Shown here piece after piece: positions 26,320-33,988 of a DNA stretch of 64,000 nucleotides. The stretch's first letter is position 1; every line of letters starts with the position of its first letter. Below the pieces are notes generated by a model. That model did not search any database. It was not told the DNA's origin and saw nothing but the letters and a program-made list of their open reading frames with translations. The stretch lies in NCBI RefSeq assembly GCF_017163705.1, contig NZ_JAFIWB010000003.1:62001-126000 (forward strand), given 5' to 3'. Both the position numbers and the translations under genes were made by a program. This stretch comes from Xanthomonas bonasiae. Its GTDB lineage: Bacteria; Pseudomonadota; Gammaproteobacteria; Xanthomonadales; Xanthomonadaceae.

Positions 26320-28305
26320 ATGACCGCCGAACTGGCCCAGCTCGCGTTGATCCTGGCCCTGCTGCTGGCGCTGGCGCAGGGCGTGCTGCCGCTGCTCGGC
26401 GCCTGGCGCGGCGATCGCGCGCTGATGGCGGTGGCGCGGCCGGCCGCCTGCGCGCAGGCGCTGTTCGCCTGGCTGGCCTTCGCCCTGCTCGCCTATGCGC
26501 TGCTGCGCCTGGATTTCTCGGTGCGCTACGTGGCCGCCAACGCCAACCTGGCGCAGCCCTGGTACTACCGGCTGGCCGCGGTCTGGGGCGCGCACGAAGG
26601 CTCGCTGCTGCTGTGGATCGCCATCCTCGATCTGTGGACGGTGCTGCTGGCGCGCAGCAGCCGGCACCTGCCGGAGGCGTTCGCCGCGCGTGTGCTGGGC
26701 GTGCTCGGCCTGATCGCCGCCGGCTTCCTGGCCTTCGTGCTGTTCACCTCCAACCCGTTCGCGCGGCTGTCGCCGATGCCGCTGGACGGCAACGAACTCA
26801 ACCCGGTGCTGCAGGATCCGGGCATGGTGTTCCACCCGCCGGTGCTCTACACCGGCTACGTCGGCTTCTCGGTGGCCTTCGCCTTCGCCATCGCCGCCCT
26901 GCTCGGCGGCGAGCAGCAGCAGGCCTGGGTGCGCTGGGCGCGGCCGTGGACCAATGTCGCCTGGGGCTTCCTCACCGCCGGCATCGTCGCCGGCAGCTGG
27001 TGGGCCTATGCCGAACTGGGCTGGGGCGGCTGGTGGTTCTGGGATCCGGTGGAGAACGCCAGCTTCATGCCGTGGCTGGTCGGCGCGGCGCTGATCCACA
27101 CCCAGGCGGTCACCGAGAAGCGCGGCGCGCTGGGCGCCTGGACCCTGCTGCTGTCGATCCTCGCCTTCTCGCTGTCGCTGCTGGGTACCTTCCTGGTGCG
27201 CTCGGGCGTGCTGACCTCGGTGCATGCCTTCGCCGCCGACCCGCGCCGCGGCCTGTACATCCTCGGCTTCCTGATCGTGACGGTCGGCGGTGCGCTGCTG
27301 CTGTACGCGCTGCGCGCGCCGCGGCTGGCCGCCGGCAAGCCGTTCGCGGCGCTGTCGCGGGAAACCGCGATCCTGGTCGGCAACCTGATGCTGACCGTGG
27401 CCGCGGCGATGGTGCTGCTGGGCACGCTGTTCCCGCTGCTCGGCGATGCGCTGCGCTTGGGCAAGATCTCGGTCGGCCCGCCCTACTTCGGCCTGCTGTT
27501 CCCGCTGCTGATGCTGCCGGTGGTGCTGTTGCTGCCGTTCGGCCCGTACCTGCGCTGGGGCCGGACCGAACCGGGCGCGCTGCAGGCAGTGGCTGTGCGC
27601 GCGGTGCTGGCCGCACTGGCCTGCGCGCTGGTCGCCTTCGTGCTGACCGACGGCTCGGCCCGCGCGGTGGCCGGCGTCGCCGCCGCCACCTGGATCGGCA
27701 TCGGCACCGCGTTGTATGCCTACAAGCGCCTGCGCGAAGCGCCGCGCGGGCGCCGTTTCCCGGCGGAGCTGGCCGGCATGCTGTTGGCCCATGCCGGCGT
27801 GGCGGTGTTCGTGGCCGGCGTGCTGCTGTCGGAAAGCCTGTCGATCGAGCGCGACGTGCGCCTGGCGCCCGGGCAAAGCGAACACATCGGCGGCTACGCG
27901 TTCCGCTTCGATGGCGTGCGCATGATCGACGGGCCGAACTGGAAGGCCGAGCAAGGCACGCTGACGGTGAGCCGCGACGGTGCGGCGGTGGCGGTACTGC
28001 ATCCGCAGAAGCGCCTGTATTCCAGCGAACGGATCCAGACCGAGGCGGCGATCGATGCCGGCGTCGTCCGCGATCTGTACGTCGCGCTGGGCGAGCCGAT
28101 GGACGACCAGCACATCGAGAACGCCTGGACCCTGCGCCTGTACTACAAACCCTTCATCCGCTGGATCTGGCTGGGCGGCCTGCTGATGATGCTCGGCGGG
28201 TTCGTCAGCGCCTGCGCGCGCCGGCTGCGTGCGCCGCACCCGGTCGCACCCGGCGCCGAGCTTGCCGCGCCGCTCGCCACGACCGCATCGGCGATACCGA
28301 CATGA
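26320..28305 (+). CDS. ccmF: heme lyase subunit CcmF
   Basis: A 661-residue, polytopic protein of the CcmF/NrfE family. The WWD heme-handling region is ELGWGGWWFWDPVENASFMPWL at about residue 233, with conserved histidines around FHPPVLYTGYVG and LIHTQAVTEKRG. CcmF ligates heme to apocytochromes in system I. A frame extending upstream is open, but the helix-rich protein begins at MTAELAQLALIL (26320). The stop overlaps the ccmG start (ATGA). Confidence 0.94.
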   Translation: MTAELAQLALILALLLALAQGVLPLLGAWRGDRALMAVARPAACAQALFAWLAFALLAYALLRLDFSVRYVAANANLAQPWYYRLAAVWGAHEGSLLLWIAILDLWTVLLARSSRHLPEAFAARVLGVLGLIAAGFLAFVLFTSNPFARLSPMPLDGNELNPVLQDPGMVFHPPVLYTGYVGFSVAFAFAIAALLGGEQQQAWVRWARPWTNVAWGFLTAGIVAGSWWAYAELGWGGWWFWDPVENASFMPWLVGAALIHTQAVTEKRGALGAWTLLLSILAFSLSLLGTFLVRSGVLTSVHAFAADPRRGLYILGFLIVTVGGALLLYALRAPRLAAGKPFAALSRETAILVGNLMLTVAAAMVLLGTLFPLLGDALRLGKISVGPPYFGLLFPLLMLPVVLLLPFGPYLRWGRTEPGALQAVAVRAVLAALACALVAFVLTDGSARAVAGVAAATWIGIGTALYAYKRLREAPRGRRFPAELAGMLLAHAGVAVFVAGVLLSESLSIERDVRLAPGQSEHIGGYAFRFDGVRMIDGPNWKAEQGTLTVSRDGAAVAVLHPQKRLYSSERIQTEAAIDAGVVRDLYVALGEPMDDQHIENAWTLRLYYKPFIRWIWLGGLLMMLGGFVSACARRLRAPHPVAPGAELAAPLATTASAIPT

Positions 28306-28844
28306 GCCGGCTGCTGCCACTGCTCGGTTTCCTGCTGCTGGCCGCGCTGTTCGGCTTCAGCATCTACTGGAGCCGCGCGCACGACCCGCGCGAGGTGCCC
28401 TCGCCGCTGATCGGCAAGCCGGCGCCGGCGTTCTCGCTGCCGCGCCTGGACGATCCCGCGCAACGCGCCGGCAGCGCCGAATTGCGCGGCCGCCCGTACC
28501 TGCTCAACGTGTTCGGCAGCTGGTGCCTGGCCTGCGGCGAGGAGCATCCGCTGCTGCTGGCGCATGCCAACGACCTCGGCGTCGCACTGATCGGCTACGC
28601 CTACAAGGACGACCCGCGCGACGCGCGCGCCTGGCTCGCGCAGCGCGGCAATCCGTATGCGCTGGTGGTGGTCGATCAGGATGGACAGCGCGCGATCGAC
28701 TTCGGTGTCTACGGCGCTCCGGAAACCTTCCTGATCGATGCCCGGGGCGTGATCCGCTACAAGCATGTCGGCGTGCTGACGCCTGCGGTGATCGCCGGCG
28801 AACTGCGTCCGGCGATCGCCGCGCTGGACGGAGCGCAACGATGA
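28302..28844 (+). CDS. dsbE: thiol-disulfide oxidoreductase CcmG/DsbE
   Basis: A 180-residue membrane-anchored thioredoxin-fold protein with an N-terminal helix and the redox centre GSWCLACGEEHP (WCxxC) at about residue 74. It keeps the CxxCH cysteines of apocytochromes reduced for heme attachment. WCLAC lacks the Pro of the more usual WCxPC. The cis-Pro loop is probably GAPETFLI. It overlaps ccmF and ccmH by four bases each. Confidence 0.92.
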   Translation: MSRLLPLLGFLLLAALFGFSIYWSRAHDPREVPSPLIGKPAPAFSLPRLDDPAQRAGSAELRGRPYLLNVFGSWCLACGEEHPLLLAHANDLGVALIGYAYKDDPRDARAWLAQRGNPYALVVVDQDGQRAIDFGVYGAPETFLIDARGVIRYKHVGVLTPAVIAGELRPAIAALDGAQR

Positions 28845-29326
28845 GCGGGCCATCTGCGCGGGCGCTGCGCGGCCGGCCATGGACCAGGCCGTGGCTGTCG
28901 CTGCTGGTCGTGCTGCTGCTCGCCCACGCGTTGCCGGCGGCGGCGCAGGCGGTGGATCCGTTGCCGTTCCGGGATCGGCAGCAGGAACTGCGCTTCCAGC
29001 ACCTGACCGCGCAATTGCGTTGCCTGGTCTGCCAGAACGAGAACCTGGCCGACTCCAACGCGACGCTGGCGCGCGACCTGCGCCACCAGGTGTTCACGCA
29101 ATTGCAGGCCGGCCGCAGCGATGCGCAGATCAAGCAGTACATGGTCGATCGCTATTCCCGGTTCGTGCTCTACGACCCGCCGCTGGCGCCCGGCACCTGG
29201 CTGCTGTGGTTCGGCCCGCTGCTGTTCCTGCTCGGCGGCACGGCCATGGTCGTGGCCACGCTGCGGCGCCGGGCCGGCGCCGCGGCACACGTGGCGCCGG
29301 ACCAGGAGCCGGAAGAACAATGGTGA
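28841..29326 (+). CDS. ccmH: cytochrome c maturation protein CcmH
   Basis: A 161-residue protein with a signal anchor, the family motif LRCLVCQNENLADSNA at about residue 60, and a C-terminal membrane helix (WLLWFGPLLFLLGG). The LRCxxCQ motif is the redox site that works with CcmG on apocytochrome cysteines. It is the short, C-terminal-TPR-free form; the TPR part is carried by the next gene (CcmI-like). Confidence 0.93.
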   Translation: MSGPSARALRGRPWTRPWLSLLVVLLLAHALPAAAQAVDPLPFRDRQQELRFQHLTAQLRCLVCQNENLADSNATLARDLRHQVFTQLQAGRSDAQIKQYMVDRYSRFVLYDPPLAPGTWLLWFGPLLFLLGGTAMVVATLRRRAGAAAHVAPDQEPEEQW

Positions 29327-29979
29327 CGGCCGGCTTCGGCATTGCTGCCGCGGGAATGGTCGGCATCGCCTTGGGCGCCTTGCTGTGGCCGCTGCTGCGC
29401 CGGCGGCCCGGCGCCCGCGTGCAGCGCTGCGTCGCCGCGGCGCTGGTGGCGGTGACGCTGCCGCTGGCGAGCGCGGGCCTGTATCTGCTGGTCGGCGATC
29501 CCGCCGCGCTGGCAGGCATCCCCGTGCAAGCCGCGCCTGCGCCAGACCCGGACGCGGCGCAAGGCGCGCTGCAGCGATGGATGGAGCAGGCCGCGGCCGC
29601 GGCGCAGGCCAAGCGCAGCGCCGAGGCGCGCGACGCCTATGCGCAGGCGCTGCGGATCGCCCCGGACGACAGCGAGGCGATGCTCGGCTGGGTCGAGGCG
29701 GACATGGCGCAGCAGCCCGACTTCGCCGTCGGCCCGGCCGCGCACGGCATGCTCGAGCGCATCCTCGCGCGGCAACCGGACAACCAGCGCGCGCTATGGA
29801 TGCTCGGCATCGGCGAGTTCCAGCAACACCGCTACGCCAACGCCGCGATGCGCTGGCGTCACCTGCGGACCTTGCTGCCGGACGCTTCCCCGCTGCGCGA
29901 GGCGGTGGCACAGAAGATCGCCGCCGCCGACGCGATGGCCGCGGCGCCCGCCGCCCGGGCGCCTCCCGGGGCGCGCTGA
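29320..29979 (+). CDS. ccmI: CcmI-like TPR protein of cytochrome c maturation
   Basis: A 219-residue protein with two N-terminal membrane helices (about residues 3-23 and 36-57) and a C-terminal TPR region (ARDAYAQALRIAPDDSEAMLGWVEADMA and RILARQPDNQRALWMLGIGEFQ). This matches CcmI, the apocytochrome chaperone of system I, though shorter than E. coli CcmH C-terminal/CcmI forms. ATG at 29320 overlaps ccmH by seven bases. It is the last gene of the run, followed by a 235-base gap to a convergent gene. Confidence 0.85.
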   Translation: MVTAGFGIAAAGMVGIALGALLWPLLRRRPGARVQRCVAAALVAVTLPLASAGLYLLVGDPAALAGIPVQAAPAPDPDAAQGALQRWMEQAAAAAQAKRSAEARDAYAQALRIAPDDSEAMLGWVEADMAQQPDFAVGPAAHGMLERILARQPDNQRALWMLGIGEFQQHRYANAAMRWRHLRTLLPDASPLREAVAQKIAAADAMAAAPAARAPPGAR

Positions 29980-30214
29980 AGCGCGGCTATCGATACGGGC
30001 GCGACGGCGCGCTGCCTACGCATCCCCAGCACACGCGAGCCCAGGCGCCACTTGCGCTGATCGAGGCCTGCAGCGCGATCGGCCCGCAGGTGGCCGGCGC
30101 TGCCGGTCAGTCGCGCTGCGCAGCCACGGCGCTTGCCCGCCTTGGCCATGCCGCGACCAGCGCACGCACCGCAGGCCGGTTGGACCCTGTCGCATCGCCG
30201 ATCGCCGAAACCGG

Positions 30215-30574
30215 TCAGAGCACGGCCTTGATCTTGCCCTGCAGCGTCTCGGCGTTGAAGGGCTTCATGATGTAGCCGCTCGCCCCCGCCTCCTTGAGGG
30301 CGGTGATGTCGTCGCGCCTGTCGTTGGCCAGGACCATGATGAACGGCGTGCCGGCCAGCGCACGGTCGCTGCGGATTTCGCGCAGGAGCTGCAGGCCGGT
30401 CATCGGTTGCATGTTCCAGTCGCACAGGACCAGGCCGATCCTGTCCGCCCGCAACGCCGCCAGGGCCGACGCACCGTCTGCGGCCTCGGCCACGTCGTCG
30501 TAGCCGAGCCGGTTCAACAGGTTCTGGATGGCACGCCGCATGGTGCGGTAATCGTCGACCACGAGAATCTTCAT
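30215..30574 (-). CDS. CheY-like single-domain response regulator
   Basis: A 119-residue REC domain. Acidic residues D7 and D8, phosphoacceptor D52 (VLCDWNM) and K104 (YIMKPF) are present. The usual Thr/Ser at the switch position (CheY T87) is Leu at residue 82 in FIMVLAND, so the phosphorylation signal may be read differently. ATG at 30574 has a GGAG at good spacing; ATG at 30583 is possible. No kinase is adjacent. It lies convergent to ccmI. Confidence 0.88.
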   Translation of the reverse strand: MKILVVDDYRTMRRAIQNLLNRLGYDDVAEAADGASALAALRADRIGLVLCDWNMQPMTGLQLLREIRSDRALAGTPFIMVLANDRRDDITALKEAGASGYIMKPFNAETLQGKIKAVL

Positions 30575-31074
30575 CCATCGCATCTCCGCAGTGATCCGTT
30601 GCCGGCATCGATCGGCGATCGCGCGCATCAGGCGCGGGACCGTGCCGTGACGGGAGCGCGGCACCGGCCGTCGGCCCCTTGCGCTCGGCATCGTTGCCTG
30701 GCCCATGGTGCCAGCAGCGCGAGAACGATGGCAGCGCAGGAACATGCCCCGAGAGATCGTCATTCGTCCCGAGCCGCTTGCCGGTGCCGTGGCCTGACTG
30801 CCGCCTCCGCTACCTGCGGCCATGGCACCAGGCATGGCCGCAAGGTTCGAGCGCCGTCGCCGCGGATCGCTCCGCCAGCGCTTCAGCCGACGGCCAACCC
30901 CGGCGGCACGTTGCGCAGCATGGTCCTGGCATGCGCTGCGCCACTGCCGCATTGGCGGCGCATTGCGCAGCAAAGATAGGAATGCGTATCATTAACGTGT
31001 TCGGCATTGTTTCATCGCCGCCACGCTCCCGCCTAGCCCGATGCCAAGCCGGTGCCTTTTCCCGACAGGCTTCC
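30575..31074. other. 500-base intergenic region with a Fur-box-like site
   Basis: No convincing gene. It serves as the upstream region of the CheY-like gene (left) and of the PepSY operon (right). Near the right end is an AT-richer stretch with a Fur-box-like site; the rest is GC-rich without repeats that I can recognise. Confidence 0.5.
30975..30993 (+). promoter_or_regulatory. Fur-box-like site
   Basis: GATAGGAATGCGTATCATT resembles the 19-base Fur consensus GATAATGATAATCATTATC, most clearly in GAATGCGTATCATT. It lies 82 bases upstream of the DUF3649 start and fits the iron-linked role of that operon. Only sequence similarity supports it. Confidence 0.55.
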
Positions 31075-31422
31075 ATGCATCCAGTTCCTCCCGCGCCCCT
31101 GCACGATCCCCACGCCTCGCGCCCGCCCGCCGCGTCGCGGCGTCCATTGCCACCCTGGCTGGGCGTGCTGTCGCGCACCCTGGCGGCGATCTTCGGCGGT
31201 TATGCGCTGGCCGCGGCGACCTCCGCGCTGCTGCCACTGCTGTGGCCGAGCCTGCGCGCGCAGGCCGTGCTCAGCGGCATGATGCTGGGCATCCTGGTCT
31301 GCGCCTGCACCGCGTTGTGGGCGTTCGCCGCGCGCAGCGCCGGCCGCGCCTGGCTGGGGATCGTCGCGTTGCTGGCGCCGATGGCCCTGGCCATCGCCTG
31401 GCTGCAGCAGCACACGCCATGA
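31075..31422 (+). CDS. DUF3649-family membrane protein
   Basis: A 115-residue protein with three predicted membrane helices after a Pro-rich N terminus (MHPVPPAPLHDPHASRPP). It matches the DUF3649 type that usually heads a three-gene iron-reductase operon: DUF3649, PepSY-membrane, DUF3325. It overlaps the PepSY gene by four bases. A Fur-like site upstream predicts induction in low iron. Confidence 0.7.
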   Translation: MHPVPPAPLHDPHASRPPAASRRPLPPWLGVLSRTLAAIFGGYALAAATSALLPLLWPSLRAQAVLSGMMLGILVCACTALWAFAARSAGRAWLGIVALLAPMALAIAWLQQHTP

Positions 31423-33038
31423 AGCAGGGATTCCGCCAGTCGATGGCCTGGCTGCACACCTGGACCGGGCTGCTGGTCGGCTGGGTGCTGCTGCTGATCT
31501 TCATGGCCGGCACCGCCAGCTACTTCCGCAACGAGATCAGCCGCTGGATGCGCCCGGAATTGCCGCGCGCGTCGCTGGGCACGGACACCGTGGCCGCACG
31601 TGCAGTCGCGTTTCTGGAGCGGCAAGCGCCGCAGTCGCCGCAATGGACGGTGTCGCTGCCGGGCGCGCGCTCCTCGTTCACGCAACTGTTCTGGCGCAAT
31701 CCGCCGCCGGCCGACGGCAGCGCCCAGAGCCGCAAGCAGATGTTCGGCGACGCGCTGCTGGATCCGCTCAGCGGCCAGGCCAGCACCGCGCGCGACACCC
31801 GCGGCGGCGAGTTCTTCTATCGCCTGCACTTCGACCTGCACTACATCCCGGTGATGTGGGCGCGCTACATCGTCGGTTTCTGCGCCATGTTCATGCTGGT
31901 GGCGATCATCAGCGGGGTCATCACCCACAAGAAGATCTTCAAGGACTTCTTCACCTTCCGCCCGGCCAAGGGCCAGCGCTCGTGGCTGGACTTCCACAAC
32001 GTCAGCGCGGTGCTGGCCCTGCCCTACCACGCGATGATCACCTACACCGGGCTGGTCACGCTGATGCTGATGTACCTGCCGTGGGGCATCAAGGTCGCCT
32101 ATCCGAATGCCGAAGAAGCGTTCTACGCCGAAGCGTTCTCGCAGCCGGAGAATCCCCGCGAAGCCAGCGGCCAGCCGGGCACGCGCCTGCCGATCGCGCG
32201 CCTGCTGGACGTGGCGCGCGCCGAATGGGGCGCGCAGGCTCCGATCGCCGGGTTCTCGCTGTACAACCCGGGCGATGCCGCGGCGGTGATCGAGATCCGC
32301 CAGGGCGAGGGCCGACGCCTGGCCTACGACCCGCCGTCGCTGCTGCTGGATGCCGGCAGCGGACAGGTCCTGGCGCGCAGCGGCAGCCCCGGCGCGGCCG
32401 CGCAGACCCGCAGCACGCTGTACGGCCTGCATCTGGCGCACTTCGCCGGGTCCGGGCTGCGCTGGCTGTTCTTCGGTTCCGGCCTGCTCGGCTGCCTGAT
32501 GGTGGCCAGCGGCGTGATCCTGTGGGCGGTCAAGGAACGGCCCAAGCACGCCAAGGCCGGCCGGATCGGTGTCGGCCTGCGCCTGGTCGACGCGCTGAAC
32601 ATCGGCACGGTGGCCGGCCTGCCGATCGCCTTCGCCGCCTATTTCTGGGGCAACCGGCTGATCCCGGTGCATCTGGCCGAGCGCCCGGAGCAGGAAGCGG
32701 CGGCGTTCTTCCTTGCCTGGGCAGCGGCGCTGGTCGCCGCCTTCGTCTGGCCAAGGCGCGCGATGTGGGCCTGGCAGTTGTACCTGGGTGCGGCCCTGTT
32801 CGCGCTGCTGCCGGCGCTCAACGCACTGACCACCGACGCGCATCTGGGCAATACCCTGCCGACCGGCGATTGGGCGCTGGCCGGCGTGGACCTGGTCTGC
32901 TTCGGGCTGGGCTGCGTGCTGGCGGTCGCGGCGCGGCGCATGCAGCGCTGGCAGCCGCCGCTGTCGGCGGCCGAACGCCGCGCGCGCGAACGGGCGGCGG
33001 CGCAGCCCGTGTCGACCACGGCACTGGAGACGCCATGA
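31419..33038 (+). CDS. PepSY-associated TM protein, probable iron-siderophore reductase
   Basis: A 539-residue inner-membrane protein. It opens SMAWLHTWTGLLVGWVLLLIF, the PepSY_TM family signature, with further helices near 160-185, 205-225, 365-390 and three at the C terminus. Histidines for b-heme ligands are likely in AWLHTW, FYRLHFDLHY, VITHKK, WLDFHNV and YGLHLAHFAG. Relatives (FsrB/PiuB/FoxB type) reduce or release iron from siderophores taken up by TonB-dependent receptors. No receptor gene lies in the window. Confidence 0.82.
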   Translation: MKQGFRQSMAWLHTWTGLLVGWVLLLIFMAGTASYFRNEISRWMRPELPRASLGTDTVAARAVAFLERQAPQSPQWTVSLPGARSSFTQLFWRNPPPADGSAQSRKQMFGDALLDPLSGQASTARDTRGGEFFYRLHFDLHYIPVMWARYIVGFCAMFMLVAIISGVITHKKIFKDFFTFRPAKGQRSWLDFHNVSAVLALPYHAMITYTGLVTLMLMYLPWGIKVAYPNAEEAFYAEAFSQPENPREASGQPGTRLPIARLLDVARAEWGAQAPIAGFSLYNPGDAAAVIEIRQGEGRRLAYDPPSLLLDAGSGQVLARSGSPGAAAQTRSTLYGLHLAHFAGSGLRWLFFGSGLLGCLMVASGVILWAVKERPKHAKAGRIGVGLRLVDALNIGTVAGLPIAFAAYFWGNRLIPVHLAERPEQEAAAFFLAWAAALVAAFVWPRRAMWAWQLYLGAALFALLPALNALTTDAHLGNTLPTGDWALAGVDLVCFGLGCVLAVAARRMQRWQPPLSAAERRARERAAAQPVSTTALETP

Positions 33039-33367
33039 ACCTGCTCGGCCTGGGCCTGGCCTTTTCCGGCTTCGTCGCGCTGTGCCTGGCGATGGAGAAA
33101 CACCAGCTGGAGCTGTACGGCGCGCAGCGCGCCGCGCCGGCGCGGATGCGCCAGCTGCGCATCGGCGGCTGGCTGCTGCTGGCCGCGGCGTTCGCGTGCT
33201 GCGTGACAGCGCTGGGCTGGACCATCGGCCCGGTGCTGTGGCTGGGCACGCTCAGCGCCAGCGCCGCGCTGCTGACCTACGGCCTGCTGCCGTACCGGCC
33301 GCGCGCCATCGTGCCGCTGGCGCTGGCAGCGCCGCCGCTGGGGCTGGCGGCCGCGCTGCTGTCCTAG
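33035..33367 (+). CDS. DUF3325-family membrane protein
   Basis: A 110-residue protein with three to four predicted helices, beginning MNLLGLGLAFSGFVALCLAMEKHQ, the DUF3325 type, third gene of the DUF3649/PepSY/DUF3325 operon. It overlaps the PepSY stop by four bases. Its role is unknown, though it always accompanies the PepSY reductase. It ends 18 bases before the convergent crcB gene. Confidence 0.75.
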   Translation: MNLLGLGLAFSGFVALCLAMEKHQLELYGAQRAAPARMRQLRIGGWLLLAAAFACCVTALGWTIGPVLWLGTLSASAALLTYGLLPYRPRAIVPLALAAPPLGLAAALLS

Positions 33368-33385
33368 CACGCACGGCCAATGCAC

Positions 33386-33805
33386 TCACTTGCCGGCACT
33401 GGCTGCCGGCGGTCGCAGTTCGGTCGCCACGCGGGCGCCGCCGATCACCAGCAGCAGGCCCGCCGCCAGGGTGATCGCCAGGTACAGCGGCACCATGCCG
33501 CCGCGCCCGTTGCGCAGGAACACCAGGCTTTCCATCATCAGCGAGGAGAACGTGGTCAGGCCGCCGAGCAGGCCGACGACCAGCAACGCACGCCAGTACG
33601 GCGCGCTGGCGCCCTTGCCTTCGATCCAGACCAGGAGGAAACCGCCGAAGAACGCGCCGACCAGGTTCACCGTCAGCGTGCCCCACGGGAAACCGGCGCC
33701 GTAGCGCTGCAACAAGGCGCTACCGACGGCGAAGCGCACACCGGAGCCGACCGCGCCGCCGGCCATCGCAAGCAACAGCTGCTGCCACCACAGGGCGAAG
33801 TTCAT
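33386..33805 (-). CDS. crcB: fluoride exporter CrcB/FluC
   Basis: A 139-residue protein with four membrane helices. The fluoride-channel motifs are visible: [11 protein letters not shown] (conserved Asn at about residue 47) and [13 protein letters not shown] at about residue 80. CrcB exports fluoride as an antiparallel dimer. A fluoride riboswitch and a short leader ORF lie upstream, and the crcB ATG overlaps the leader stop by four bases. It is convergent with the PepSY operon. Confidence 0.93.
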   Translation of the reverse strand: MNFALWWQQLLLAMAGGAVGSGVRFAVGSALLQRYGAGFPWGTLTVNLVGAFFGGFLLVWIEGKGASAPYWRALLVVGLLGGLTTFSSLMMESLVFLRNGRGGMVPLYLAITLAAGLLLVIGGARVATELRPPAASAGK

Positions 33806-33864
33806 GCGCTGCCCCGCTGCGCGGCGGCGCGGCGGCGTGGGAAAACGAAAACGAAGTGCGGCAT
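33802..33864 (-). CDS. 20-residue leader ORF coupled to crcB
   Basis: ATG at 33864 has GGAG six bases upstream and opens a 20-residue frame starting [12 protein letters not shown], whose TGA overlaps the crcB ATG (ATGA). It sits between the fluoride riboswitch and crcB. The peptide is basic and short, so it may exist to bring ribosomes to crcB rather than as a functional product. No homologue is known to me. Confidence 0.5.
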   Translation of the reverse strand: MPHFVFVFPRRRAAAQRGSA

Positions 33865-33922
33865 CGTGGTCTCCAGATCGGGCGATGCCGGGGCGCAGGC
33901 CTGCCGCCCCGGCGGGGGTTGG

Positions 33923-33983
33923 GCAGGCATCATCAGCGCGCAGGGACTGCGGGCGGTTCGAGGAGGAATGCCATCTCCTTGAT
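33923..33983 (-). ncRNA. fluoride riboswitch (crcB motif)
   Basis: On the minus strand, GGAGATGGCATTCCTCC is followed by GAACCGCCC and then GCTGATGATGCCTGCC, the pattern of the crcB-motif fluoride riboswitch with its pseudoknot partners. It begins right after the rarA stop. Downstream, GCCGGGGC and GCCCCGGC (33890-33917) can pair in a hairpin that may be part of the expression platform. Together with crcB this is a textbook placement. Confidence 0.85.
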
Positions 33984-33988
33984 GCCGA

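Noticed and set aside
30071-30118. CAGCGCGA/TCGCGCTG inverted repeat between ccmI and the CheY-like gene as a terminator
   Set aside because: The 32-base loop is too long for an intrinsic terminator, and such 8-base arms are common at this GC content.
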